Below are positions 1 to 7,952 of a DNA stretch of 43,055 nucleotides, in pieces. A model generated the notes under the pieces. That model was not told where the DNA came from and searched no databases. It saw only the letters and a program-made list of their open reading frames with translations. The position numbers and the translations under genes were made by a program. This DNA is from Cryomorphaceae bacterium (lineage in GTDB: Bacteria; Bacteroidota; Bacteroidia; Flavobacteriales; Schleiferiaceae), in the NCBI GenBank assembly GCA_020832345.1, contig JAFIEY010000057.1, forward strand, positions 1 through 43,055, in the 5' to 3' direction. Every line of letters begins with the position of its first letter. Positions within the stretch are counted from its first letter, which is position 1.

Positions 1-75
1 TTAATGAGCTCAATAAATACTTTTTTATCATAATTCAAATTTGATTAATTGCTTGATTTCTTATGTGTTTTAGAT

Positions 76-924
76 TTATAAAACCCGTTTTCCTTTAAAG
101 TAATCCTTCACCATTTCGTCACTTTTATTCCAACTACATGAATCAGCAGAAGAATTCCCTGTGAATGGGTAGTGTTCAAACTCTATTTCCAACTCACCAA
201 ACTGATTTACCCACGCAAATCCACGCGCCTCAAAGCAACAATAATAGTCATGGTAAAAGTTGAAATACATAAAGTTATAACCATTTGTTCGCGCTACACT
301 TATATACTTCCCGCCACAATTTGGAAAGAGATTATCGATTTGAGGCCTTTTGTTTGAATCAATTGGAGTAGGGTCATTTGGGTGAAAATTATAAAGTTTA
401 AACTCTACAGTAATTAACTCATCGGGATAATTTCTTTTCCGACCCTGGTATTTTCCTGAGAAAGGTGAGTGTTTGGGGCGCACGACCACAACATTTTTTG
501 AAAAGCTCACCTCATCCTGCGCATCGGGGTCACAGATGCGATCTGTTTTTTTTCGCACAGTAAGTGTTACAGGAACTGATGTTCCGCTGGGCACGTCTCG
601 AAATCGTAAGGCAAATTCTCTTTCGCGCCATTCTCGGGGATCGTTTCCAACTGTCCAAATATATTCATCGGCTTCATCAAAATCTGCCCGAAATAAAACA
701 GGGGAAGTATCCAATACGGTATCTGCTTTGATGATACGCCTTTCTATACCTTCAAGCCACGGCCCAAAAGACACATTTTCATAATATGAAAACTCGGCAG
801 ATAAATCTTCAATTCCACAACACGGATCATAATTATCACATTCCTTATTACACGGGTCGTCGCATTTGCGGCAACCGGAAATGAAAATGACACAAAAACC
901 AATAAGTAGTAGGGCTTGGCGCAT
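76..924 (-). CDS. Putative lipoprotein with PKD-like domain, function unknown
   Basis: The 282-residue product starts with a hydrophobic signal segment ending in a lipobox (ISGC, Cys at about residue 18), so it is probably exported and lipidated. A Cys-rich stretch follows (CRKCDDPCNKECDNYDPCCG). Residues of about 45-150 read like a PKD/immunoglobulin-like beta-sandwich (phrases such as YIWTVGNDP and VTLTVRKK). The C-terminal half is rich in Tyr, Phe and Asn and contains more Cys pairs. I recognise no enzyme motif. The gene lies 8 bp downstream of a truncated gene fragment on the same strand, so it may now lack its original promoter. The export call is fairly secure; the function is unknown. 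Confidence 0.75.
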   Translation of the reverse strand: MRQALLLIGFCVIFISGCRKCDDPCNKECDNYDPCCGIEDLSAEFSYYENVSFGPWLEGIERRIIKADTVLDTSPVLFRADFDEADEYIWTVGNDPREWREREFALRFRDVPSGTSVPVTLTVRKKTDRICDPDAQDEVSFSKNVVVVRPKHSPFSGKYQGRKRNYPDELITVEFKLYNFHPNDPTPIDSNKRPQIDNLFPNCGGKYISVARTNGYNFMYFNFYHDYYCCFEARGFAWVNQFGELEIEFEHYPFTGNSSADSCSWNKSDEMVKDYFKGKRVL

Positions 925-932
925 GCTAAAGT

Positions 933-1325
933 CTATTTTGAAGATTTGATATTGTTGAGTTCTTTTTGCATCTCAATCACCCTCAAAGTTAGTTCTTCAA
1001 TTTGACGTAGCAAAATGGCATTCATTTCAGCCAGATCCATGCCGTCTTCCGCTACTTCTGCTTCGAAAGGTACGTTGGGTAAGTGCTTGTGTTCTGTGAT
1101 GTATGCCTCCAACTCCTCAATGGTCATTAGCTGGTAGTCGTCTTCGAATACAAAATCTGCCCAGCCGTTGGAGGCAGCAATGTCAACCCGAACTTTTTCG
1201 GTGCGGATGCCGTCTTCAACATAAAGTTTATATCCTCCGGGATTGCTACCATTGAGGTCTCTACCAATAAATAACTCACCGGCATTACTAAATCTAAATT
1301 TGTCTCCAGTACCAGAATTAATTCT
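933..1325 (-). pseudogene. 3' fragment of a secreted protein with Bacteroidota-type coiled-coil tail
   Basis: About 130 codons remain of a reading frame that runs straight into the inserted repeat at 1326; the frame extends only 11 codons into the repeat and finds no ATG, just a TTG. The surviving C-terminus has the pattern common at the end of large Bacteroidota surface proteins: a beta strand (FRFSNAGELFIG), KLYVEDGIRTEKVRV, the HLPNVP turn, and a terminal coiled coil (EEL..RVIEMQKELNN). The family resembles tail-fibre/S74-like C-termini. No matching N-terminal part exists on the other side of the repeat, where the S41 protease gene ends at 1487. It is therefore most likely a decaying remnant. 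The call as a fragment is good; the exact family is uncertain. Confidence 0.7.
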
Positions 1326-1425
1326 TGAGTCCACGCCAAAAAGGATGATTTCAATCAAAATTGACGCGGAGGGGATTTTCGGGCAGGAGCTAAATAGCTG
1401 TTAGTGAGGACTCAAAAATCTATCA
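1326..1425 (-). mobile_element. MITE-like repeat, copy 1 (truncated)
   Basis: This stretch matches the reverse orientation of the about 140-bp repeat family found six more times in the window. It begins TGAGTCCACGCC, contains the conserved TTTCAATCAAAATTGA segment and the GTTAGTGAGGA..CAAAAATCTATC middle, then stops matching near 1425. About 40 bp of the family, including one terminal inverted repeat, are missing. It abuts the broken gene at 933-1325. Confidence 0.8.
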
Positions 1426-1486
1426 TCCCTTTCAATTTTTAGATTTCTCCGTAATCAATAGATGTTAAGAAATTTCCCCAAAACCA

Positions 1487-3058
1487 CTAATTTGTTCGCA
1501 AAATTCGGTGATAGGTCGTCTCACTTTTTAAAGCTTGAATCGCCGCGTCGATATAGGATTCATTGTGCAAACTCAACCTTGTCATGGTGGTTCGGTCAAA
1601 AACCATTAGCAGTATTTGTTGTTTGATGTACCTGGAAATAGGCGCCATATCTTTTTCGGAAAATCCATCGCCAAATACTGATGTTACGATGTGCTTGTGG
1701 TCGGCATGCCAAATTTCTTCCGGGCTTTGTCGGGCCAAACTATCATAATGAATTGCGACAAACCTATACAGGGTTTGCAAATGCGCTTCAGCTCCTAAAA
1801 ACTGAAAAGCCCCGGCGCTATAATGTGCGGTGTCCCTCGGCTTTTCAATATCCGGTCGGACACCTCCTCCGCCGTAAACTATCCGCTCATTGCGGGTTCG
1901 GTACATGGGTATGTCCTGATCATCTTGATCCGTTAAATTTTGTCCGCTGTGGTACCGCGATATGATTTCGTCCTGGTATGCATCGAAACCATTTTCGTAA
2001 GATTTTTGAATGACCCTTCCCGATGGCGTGAAATACCGCGAGGTCGTGAGTCTGACTTTGCTGCCATCGGGTAGCGCTATTTCTTCCTGTACCAAGCCTT
2101 TTCCAAAACTCCTCCGGCCAATGATTAAACCACGATCATTGTCCTGAAATGCTCCGGCCAGGATTTCGGAAGCCGAAGCCGACCCCTCATTGATCAAAAC
2201 CACCAGCGGTATGGACGTATCCGGATTCCGGTTTTTATTGACAAAATAATCGCGGCGACCTTTGTTATCTTCAATATAAACTATAGTATCGCCTGTTTGG
2301 AGAAACAAACTCGCCAACTCCACCGCCTGATTCAACAAACCACCGGGGTTGTCGCGCAGGTCAATAATCAAACCCTTCGATATTTTCCCGCGAAAATCCC
2401 GGTAGGCACTTTTAAATTCGGAAAGGGTGTTTTCGGAAAATCGGCGCAAACGTATATATCCCACACCATCGTCAGAGACAAAAGAAACGTCCACACTGGG
2501 TATCCCCACTTCATTGCGGGAAATCTTTACCGGAAATGGATCGGAATAGCGATAGATTTCCACCTCTACTTCCACGCCTTTTGGGCCTTTTAACGAACGG
2601 ATAATGGTTTCGTTGCGCACCCCACCACCACTTAGCACGGTGGAATCTGCCCGCAAAATGACATCCCCTCCGCGCAATCCGGCTTTTTCTGCAGGACCAT
2701 TGGGCACCACCGAAAGCACCCGAACACTATCTTCTATCAGACTAAATTCGATACCAACCCCAAAAAACTTACCCGAAACCGACTCCCTCGACCGTATAAC
2801 ATCATCGGCGTTGAGATAGGCAGAATGCGGATCAAGATTGTGAAGCAAATCGGAAATGGTTCCCTCAAGCAGGCTATCCACACTGCGGGCATCTAAATGG
2901 TGCTCCTCGATAAGCTGCAACAAATAGGCAATTTTTTTTACCCGAAGCGATCTGTCTTCCGGTTGCAATCCGCCCCCACTGTTTACGCCAATATAAAAGC
3001 CCAATGCAATGCAAAGACCCAAAAGCAGGGGGACAATTTTTCGTGTATTAGCCTTCAT
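1487..3058 (-). CDS. S41 family carboxy-terminal processing protease (CtpA/Prc-like)
   Basis: The 523-residue serine protease is anchored by an N-terminal hydrophobic segment (residues about 8-26) and should act in the periplasm, cleaving proteins from their C-termini. A PDZ domain spans about 90-175 (FFGVGIEF..GPAEKAGLRGGDVI). The peptidase core follows with IIDLRDNPGG (231-240), the nucleophile region EGSASASEI (Ser295 by analogy with CtpA/D1P) and the general-base lysine in RSFGKGLVQ (Lys320), a Ser-Lys spacing of 25 residues as in the family. A C-terminal helical extension completes it. The dCMP deaminase-like gene ends 9 bp upstream, so the two are probably cotranscribed. Family assignment is secure; the substrate is unknown. 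Confidence 0.95.
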   Translation of the reverse strand: MKANTRKIVPLLLGLCIALGFYIGVNSGGGLQPEDRSLRVKKIAYLLQLIEEHHLDARSVDSLLEGTISDLLHNLDPHSAYLNADDVIRSRESVSGKFFGVGIEFSLIEDSVRVLSVVPNGPAEKAGLRGGDVILRADSTVLSGGGVRNETIIRSLKGPKGVEVEVEIYRYSDPFPVKISRNEVGIPSVDVSFVSDDGVGYIRLRRFSENTLSEFKSAYRDFRGKISKGLIIDLRDNPGGLLNQAVELASLFLQTGDTIVYIEDNKGRRDYFVNKNRNPDTSIPLVVLINEGSASASEILAGAFQDNDRGLIIGRRSFGKGLVQEEIALPDGSKVRLTTSRYFTPSGRVIQKSYENGFDAYQDEIISRYHSGQNLTDQDDQDIPMYRTRNERIVYGGGGVRPDIEKPRDTAHYSAGAFQFLGAEAHLQTLYRFVAIHYDSLARQSPEEIWHADHKHIVTSVFGDGFSEKDMAPISRYIKQQILLMVFDRTTMTRLSLHNESYIDAAIQALKSETTYHRILRTN

Positions 3059-3067
3059 GTTGATTTT

Positions 3068-3505
3068 TTACTGGGTGCATTCTTCTTGCAGATTGTGAAT
3101 TTGCAACAATTCCACACCGGCCTTCTTCAAGAACGATAAACCCGAATTATCCTTGTATTGTTCTAAATAAACCAAGCGAATAACGCCTGCTTGATGAATT
3201 AACTTCGCGCAATCTTTACAGGGAGAATGGGTTAAATACAGGGTTGCTCCCCTACACGAATGGGTCGAACCGGCTACCTTTAAAATAGCATTGGCCTCTG
3301 CGTGTAACACATACCATTTTGTGAGTCCTTCTTCGTCCTCACAATCATTTTCAAAACCCGAAGGCGTTCCGTTGTAACCATCACTTATAATCATGCGATC
3401 TTTGACGATTAGCGCACCCACCTTTTTTCTGTTGCAATGAGAAAGCTTAGCCCATTCTTTGGCCATGCGCAAATAGGCACGGTCATATCGTTCTTGCTTG
3501 GTCAT
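3068..3505 (-). CDS. Deoxycytidylate deaminase-family protein (ComEB-like)
   Basis: The 145-residue zinc-dependent deaminase probably converts dCMP to dUMP, feeding thymidylate synthesis. It has the family zinc site: His68 and catalytic Glu70 in HAEANAI, and Cys96/Cys99 in SPCKDC. The substrate loop reads GYNGTPSGFENDC. I start at the ATG giving MTKQERYDRAYL; an upstream in-frame ATG at 3529 would add eight residues (MVFLQRPY) that do not fit the family. It sits immediately upstream of the S41 protease gene on the same strand, a pairing that looks like an operon. Free (deoxy)cytidine or other nucleotide substrates cannot be excluded from sequence alone. Confidence 0.9.
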   Translation of the reverse strand: MTKQERYDRAYLRMAKEWAKLSHCNRKKVGALIVKDRMIISDGYNGTPSGFENDCEDEEGLTKWYVLHAEANAILKVAGSTHSCRGATLYLTHSPCKDCAKLIHQAGVIRLVYLEQYKDNSGLSFLKKAGVELLQIHNLQEECTQ

Positions 3506-3712
3506 ATATGGTCTTTGCAAGAAAACCACAAATACTCCGAAAGCCGAATTCTTTTTTTGGCTAACTTTTCAATGATGTGGAAACAATGGATTTTTATTCG
3601 GGCAAAATGGCGCAAAAAAAAACATCCAATGGCTGTGGTTCTCTATTTTTTCGTTATTAAAATAAAAGGGTAAAATTAGGACATAAAGACCGAAAACAAA
3701 AGCGGCGTTTTG

Positions 3713-3720
3713 TAGATTTG
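3713..3720 (+). promoter_or_regulatory. Bacteroidota-type -7 box (TAGATTTG)
   Basis: TAGATTTG matches the Bacteroidota primary sigma -7 consensus TAnnTTTG and lies 26 bp before the ATG of the O-methyltransferase gene, a plausible leader length. No convincing -33 TTG partner is seen at the ideal distance. Confidence 0.35.
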
Positions 3721-3746
3721 AGGTCTTACAATAAAATCAAAATACC

Positions 3747-4391
3747 ATGGAGTTTTTACCCAAAGAAATTAGCCGGTACACGGAAAATCACACCCGTCCT
3801 GAATCTGAATTTTTGGCTGGAATCAATCGAGACACGCATGCGGAAGTTTTGGTTCCCCGTATGTTAAGTGGCCACCTTCAAGGTCAGGTTTTGCGGATGC
3901 TGAGTTTGTTTATTCGCCCAAAGTATATTTTGGAAGTAGGTACTTACACCGGATATTCTGCGCTTTGTTTGGCCGACGGACTGCAAGAAGGCGGAGCATT
4001 GCACACCATAGACATCAATGAAGAACTCGAAGACCGTGTTCGGGGATATTTTAATAAATCCGACCACAAAGATCGTATTCACTTCCATATCGGTGATGCG
4101 CGACAAATCATCACGACTTTAAATCATCCTTGGGATTTGGTCTTTTTAGATGCGGATAAGGAGGGTTATTTAACCTATTACAAAATGGTATTACCCCTAA
4201 TGCCATCAGGCGGGGTGATTATTGCCGACAATGTACTTTGGTCGGGTAAAGTATTGGATGAAAAAGCATTGAGCAAAGACAAAGACACGCGTGCACTTCA
4301 CGAATTCAACACTTTTGTTCATCGTGACGAACGCGTTGAAAACGTCCTTTTTCCCATTCGTGATGGGCTAATGGTCATTAGGAAAAAATAA
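3747..4391 (+). CDS. SAM-dependent O-methyltransferase, family 3 (catechol/caffeoyl-CoA type)
   Basis: The 214-residue protein is full length for class I O-methyltransferases. Motif I is ILEVGTYTGYSALCLA (about 61-76), which binds S-adenosylmethionine. The metal- and substrate-binding motif LVFLDADKEGY lies at 131-141 and the downstream acidic/Asn site at IIADNVLWSGKV (158-169). It should be a soluble cytoplasmic enzyme methylating a small hydroxylated aromatic or other acceptor. It is transcribed alone and diverges from the deaminase/protease unit, with about 240 bp between the start codons. The substrate cannot be read from sequence. Confidence 0.92.
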   Translation: MEFLPKEISRYTENHTRPESEFLAGINRDTHAEVLVPRMLSGHLQGQVLRMLSLFIRPKYILEVGTYTGYSALCLADGLQEGGALHTIDINEELEDRVRGYFNKSDHKDRIHFHIGDARQIITTLNHPWDLVFLDADKEGYLTYYKMVLPLMPSGGVIIADNVLWSGKVLDEKALSKDKDTRALHEFNTFVHRDERVENVLFPIRDGLMVIRKK

Positions 4392-4441
4392 TCTGAATAG
4401 CTTTGTCGAAATATTATAAGACAGATCACAACACCTTATAT

Positions 4442-6028
4442 TCAATACAAAACAACATCATTAATTACTATTCTACCCATTTGAGTAGTTATGTATTTCT
4501 GATTTCTATGGCGTGGATTTTCTGGATGGGTTAATGCTAACCAACCCTTTTCTAATAACGGAGTAATATGCTTTTGGTAATTTTTAAATTGATTACTGAT
4601 TCCTATTAATTCAAGAATTTCAGCTTTTGATTTTGCTTTTTTACAAAATAAAAGAATCTGCCTTTCTTGGTCATCAACTTGCACACTTTTTTCTTGTGCA
4701 CCGTCCCGCACAACTTGTAATTTGTCATCACTGTAGCTTTCTTGGTTACTTTCTTGGTTACTTTCTTTAACGTTTAAAAATTCTTGATTTACAGGCAATA
4801 TTGTTAGGAAGTAGAAGCACTGTTCATCTGTTTCAAAGATTGGTTTCGGTGATTGATTCCTTTCAAGGCTACGTTTAATTGTTGGAATACCAGTACCCCG
4901 ACCTTCAGTCAAGTGAAGTTCTTTTAAAAAATCTCCTACTCTTCGATTTCGGTAATCTCTGGCAGCAATTCTTTTGTTTTCGGCTAATATTTTGGCAGTT
5001 ATGGGTGGAACCGGACCGGGAAAACTTAATATTTCAATTTTATCTGGCCAAACTTGAACTTCAATGGGTTTGCCAATTTCATAACTCTTATGATATACGG
5101 CATTTGCCAAGGACTCCTCCACTGCTTCATAAGGGAAATTAAAAAATCTCAAGGACTCAGCTTTACCTTTCACCTTTCTAACCCCTTCTTCAATTACCTG
5201 ATTTTTAATATATCTTAATGCATCGCGTAATTGAAGATGGAGAGGTCCTTTAAAATATTTTTCAGAAAAATCTTTTCCCGCCTCATCCATTCTAAGAACC
5301 ACTTCTATCCATGCACGGTCAAAGAAGCGATGGGGCTCATTACTGAAAAACAGCAAACCAACATTTACTGGCCTTATTCCTTCTTTTGGTCCTCTTGCCA
5401 ATTGCATTTGCCTGCATAGTTCTGGAAAGGGCATAGTGGCACTTTCTTCAGCTAAATCACTTTTGATTTCTTGAAGAAAGCTTCTGATAAGCCCAAGGTT
5501 TAAATCATGAAGTTGTGCAGATTGATGAATTCGGTCATCAAAAGGGATGCGAGCTGTAAGTTCTTGAAGTCTTCGAAGGTTTTCCCCTTGCGCTTTGATG
5601 GTTCTTGAACCAATGCGTACGTAACTAAATCTGTTCTTTAATCCTTGTCTTCCAATTCCGCTTGGAGCAGTATAGGGACGCATATCTCCAGCTGGTGCAT
5701 AAATCACCAAAATATGCTTATCCATAAAAATATAGGGCTGAATAACAGGTATATAATTGGGCTGCAAGCGATGACAAAGTTGTGTGAGTTCACCTTGAAT
5801 GCGATCTATGATATCTGGATTTAACCCGCTTGGAGGAAGTTGCGGCCTGCCGTTTTTTTCAGCTATTCCAATTATAATATATCCTCCACCCCAATTATTT
5901 ATATCATTGGCAAATGAACATAGCGTATGCAATACATCTTCAGGGTTCCAGCCTTGCTTGAATTCAAGGCGCTCCCACTCGATGGTTTTACCATTAATAA
6001 GTTCATTAATGTTAACTGCCAATGACAT
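4442..6028 (-). CDS. AlbA_2 (Schlafen-like) / RecG-like ATP-binding regulator
   Basis: The 528-residue protein belongs to the widespread ATP-binding proteins often annotated as putative transcriptional regulators. Residues about 15-140 form an AlbA_2 domain (EWERLEFKQGW, GGGYIIIGI, SYVRIGSRT). Residues about 290-400 form the HATPase_c_4/RecG-like module (PYEAVEESLANAVYH at 299-313, GRGTGIP at 376-382). A hydrophilic linker with NQES repeats (about 423-432) leads to a C-terminal winged-helix-like segment (about 450-528) likely to bind DNA. It stands alone between intergenic gaps and converges on the O-methyltransferase. Family members occur in both regulatory and mobile or defence contexts; nothing nearby here supports a defence role. 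Confidence 0.85.
   Translation of the reverse strand: MSLAVNINELINGKTIEWERLEFKQGWNPEDVLHTLCSFANDINNWGGGYIIIGIAEKNGRPQLPPSGLNPDIIDRIQGELTQLCHRLQPNYIPVIQPYIFMDKHILVIYAPAGDMRPYTAPSGIGRQGLKNRFSYVRIGSRTIKAQGENLRRLQELTARIPFDDRIHQSAQLHDLNLGLIRSFLQEIKSDLAEESATMPFPELCRQMQLARGPKEGIRPVNVGLLFFSNEPHRFFDRAWIEVVLRMDEAGKDFSEKYFKGPLHLQLRDALRYIKNQVIEEGVRKVKGKAESLRFFNFPYEAVEESLANAVYHKSYEIGKPIEVQVWPDKIEILSFPGPVPPITAKILAENKRIAARDYRNRRVGDFLKELHLTEGRGTGIPTIKRSLERNQSPKPIFETDEQCFYFLTILPVNQEFLNVKESNQESNQESYSDDKLQVVRDGAQEKSVQVDDQERQILLFCKKAKSKAEILELIGISNQFKNYQKHITPLLEKGWLALTHPENPRHRNQKYITTQMGRIVINDVVLY
4736..4766. repeat. Short 12-bp tandem repeat inside the AlbA_2 gene
   Basis: The unit CTTTCTTGGTTA is repeated about two and a half times and encodes NQES on the minus strand. 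Because 12 is divisible by three, copy-number change would keep the frame and only lengthen or shorten the linker. Confidence 0.7.
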
Positions 6029-6302
6029 GAATTAAAATATTTCTATTATCATTATTTTTTTATGGACTTGTACGCTTCAAAGGTAATTAATCTTAATTAT
6101 GAAAAAATTCATTTTTAATGACTTGAAGTCCAAAATAAAAAGTGATTTCGTTCTCATCAGAATCACCATATATCCGCTGAAAAAACAAAAGCCATTTATT
6201 TGCTTAGCCCAAAATTATTAAAGGCAAAACTAATAAATTCATTTTATGTAGTTGACTGCCTCAAGAATCGCCAAAAATAAGGTTTAGAATATTCTTGCTT
6301 CA

Positions 6303-6959
6303 CTAAATTTCCATCTCTCTCACATTATCCCCAACAATGAGCTTGCCCTCGGTCGCATTGCGCACATCCTCCACGCTAATTCCGGGTGCAACCTCACGGA
6401 GTTCAAAACCTTGCGGGGTTATATCTAAAACCGCCAAATCGGTGACTACTTTACGAACGCAACTTACACCTGTAATGGGCAAAGTGCATTTGGTGAGCAA
6501 TTTAGATTCACCTGCGCGATTGGTGTGCATCATGGCGACAATTATATTATCTGCTGAGGCAACTAAGTCCATGGCGCCGCCCATTCCCTTCACCATTTTT
6601 CCGGGGATTTTCCAGTTGGCGATATCTCCATTTTGCGCTACTTCCATGGCGCCTAAAACGGTCATGTGAACGTGCTGTCCGCGAATCATACCAAAGCTCA
6701 TGGCAGAATCAAAAAAAGCTGCACCGGGCAGTGCGGTAATGGTTTGTTTTCCGGCATTAATTAGATCCGGGTCTTCAGTTCCTTCAATAGGAAAAGGCCC
6801 CATACCCAGAATTCCGTTTTCACTTTGAAATTCGATAGAAATACCTTCCGGGATGTAATTGGCCACGAGGGTGGGAATTCCAATACCGAGATTGACATAG
6901 AATCCATCTTTCATTTCTTGCGCAATTCGGCGGGCAATGCCTGTTTTATCGAGTGCCAT
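6303..6959 (-). CDS. scoB: 3-oxoacid CoA-transferase subunit B
   Basis: The 218-residue beta subunit of a class I CoA-transferase moves CoA from succinyl-CoA (or acetyl-CoA) to a 3-oxoacid such as acetoacetate. The catalytic glutamate is Glu47 in QSENGILGMG, which forms the thioester intermediate. The Gly-rich segment NLGIGIPTLVA is at about 23-33, and GKMVKGMGGAMDLV is the usual conserved helix. I start at ATG 6959 (MALDKTGIARRIAQEM); the frame could open two codons earlier on a TTG. Subunit A lies 89 bp upstream on the same strand, so the pair is probably one transcript. The scoB versus atoA naming cannot be settled by sequence alone. Confidence 0.93.
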   Translation of the reverse strand: MALDKTGIARRIAQEMKDGFYVNLGIGIPTLVANYIPEGISIEFQSENGILGMGPFPIEGTEDPDLINAGKQTITALPGAAFFDSAMSFGMIRGQHVHMTVLGAMEVAQNGDIANWKIPGKMVKGMGGAMDLVASADNIIVAMMHTNRAGESKLLTKCTLPITGVSCVRKVVTDLAVLDITPQGFELREVAPGISVEDVRNATEGKLIVGDNVREMEI

Positions 6960-7048
6960 AATCAATTAGTTTTTAGGTTTATATCCAAATCGTTTATCCA
7001 GCATGGGAATACGCATGGCGATATACGATTTAACCGATACATGAGCGT

Positions 7049-7750
7049 TTATGCTTTGGGGCGAACCGTCCGGTTTTCAATGCGTTTTTCGTAATTTACT
7101 CCCTCGAAAATCCGCTGAACAAAAATGCCCGGGGTGTGAATTTGATTCGGATCAAGACTTCCGGCGGGCAAAAGTTCTTCCACTTCGGCAACCGTAATTT
7201 TTCCTGCCATGGCCATCAGTGGATTGAAGTTCCGCGCAGTTCCTTTAAAAATTAAATTTCCAGCTTCATCCCCCTTCCATGCTTTTACAAATGCAAAATC
7301 GGCCTCAAAAGCGTTTTCGAGAATATGGGGTTTGCCGTTAAACCATCGGACTTCTTTACCTTCTGCTACTTCCGTTCCGTATCCGGCAGGGGTAAAGAAT
7401 GCGGGAATTCCTGCACCGGCTGCCCGGCATCTTTCGGCCAAAGTACCCTGAGGAACCAACTCAACTTCGAGTTCCCCCGACAACATAAGTTTTTCAAAAA
7501 GGTCGTTTTCCCCAACATAAGAGGAAATCATTTTCTTAATTTGTCGCGTTTGCAAAAGCAGGCCCAAACCAAAATCGTCAACGCCGGCGTTATTGGAAAT
7601 ACAAGTGAGGTTTTTCACTCCATTATCACGAATGGCTTGAATACTGTTTTCCGGAATTCCCGACAAACCAAACCCGCCGAACATACAAGTCATTGCATTC
7701 TCGATTCCAACAATCGCCTCCTTGGCGTCTTTCACCACTTTTCGTATCAT
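7049..7750 (-). CDS. scoA: 3-oxoacid CoA-transferase subunit A
   Basis: The 233-residue alpha subunit has the signature [10 protein letters not shown] (25-34), LTCISNNAG, the [16 protein letters not shown] segment and the [20 protein letters not shown] motif of the family. Together with the downstream B subunit it forms a heteromeric CoA-transferase used in ketone-body, short-chain-acid or branched-chain catabolism. The 89-bp spacer to subunit B is long for a translational couple and may carry a remnant or a regulatory signal. Upstream, the minus strand carries TATCTTTA, a near match to the TAnnTTTG box, so transcription probably starts close to the gene. Confidence 0.93.
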   Translation of the reverse strand: MIRKVVKDAKEAIVGIENAMTCMFGGFGLSGIPENSIQAIRDNGVKNLTCISNNAGVDDFGLGLLLQTRQIKKMISSYVGENDLFEKLMLSGELEVELVPQGTLAERCRAAGAGIPAFFTPAGYGTEVAEGKEVRWFNGKPHILENAFEADFAFVKAWKGDEAGNLIFKGTARNFNPLMAMAGKITVAEVEELLPAGSLDPNQIHTPGIFVQRIFEGVNYEKRIENRTVRPKA

Positions 7751-7927
7751 AATTTTAGTGTGTCTTCAGTTATAAGCCGTAAAGATATGGTGGATTTCGT
7801 GGGGACGCAATAGATTTTGAGAGATGTTGTTGATAAGGAAAATTAATCTTGTGTAATATTTTACAAATAAGCATTCTACAATACATCATCTGCCTAAATT
7901 ACTTTTTTCAAAATGGTTTTTATTGGC

Positions 7928-7947
7928 TACTTTTGACCATAACTTTG
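7928..7947 (+). promoter_or_regulatory. Two TAnnTTTG -7 boxes before the GT39-like gene
   Basis: TACTTTTG (7928-7935) and TAACTTTG (7940-7947) both match the Bacteroidota -7 consensus. The ATG at 7953 follows closely, so the upstream box would give a very short leader. This also argues against initiation at the upstream in-frame TTG (7923). Confidence 0.3.
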
Positions 7948-7952
7948 AGCAA

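Noticed and set aside
4442-6028. AlbA_2 protein as part of an anti-phage system
   Set aside because: No nuclease, toxin or other defence partner lies beside it; housekeeping genes flank both sides.
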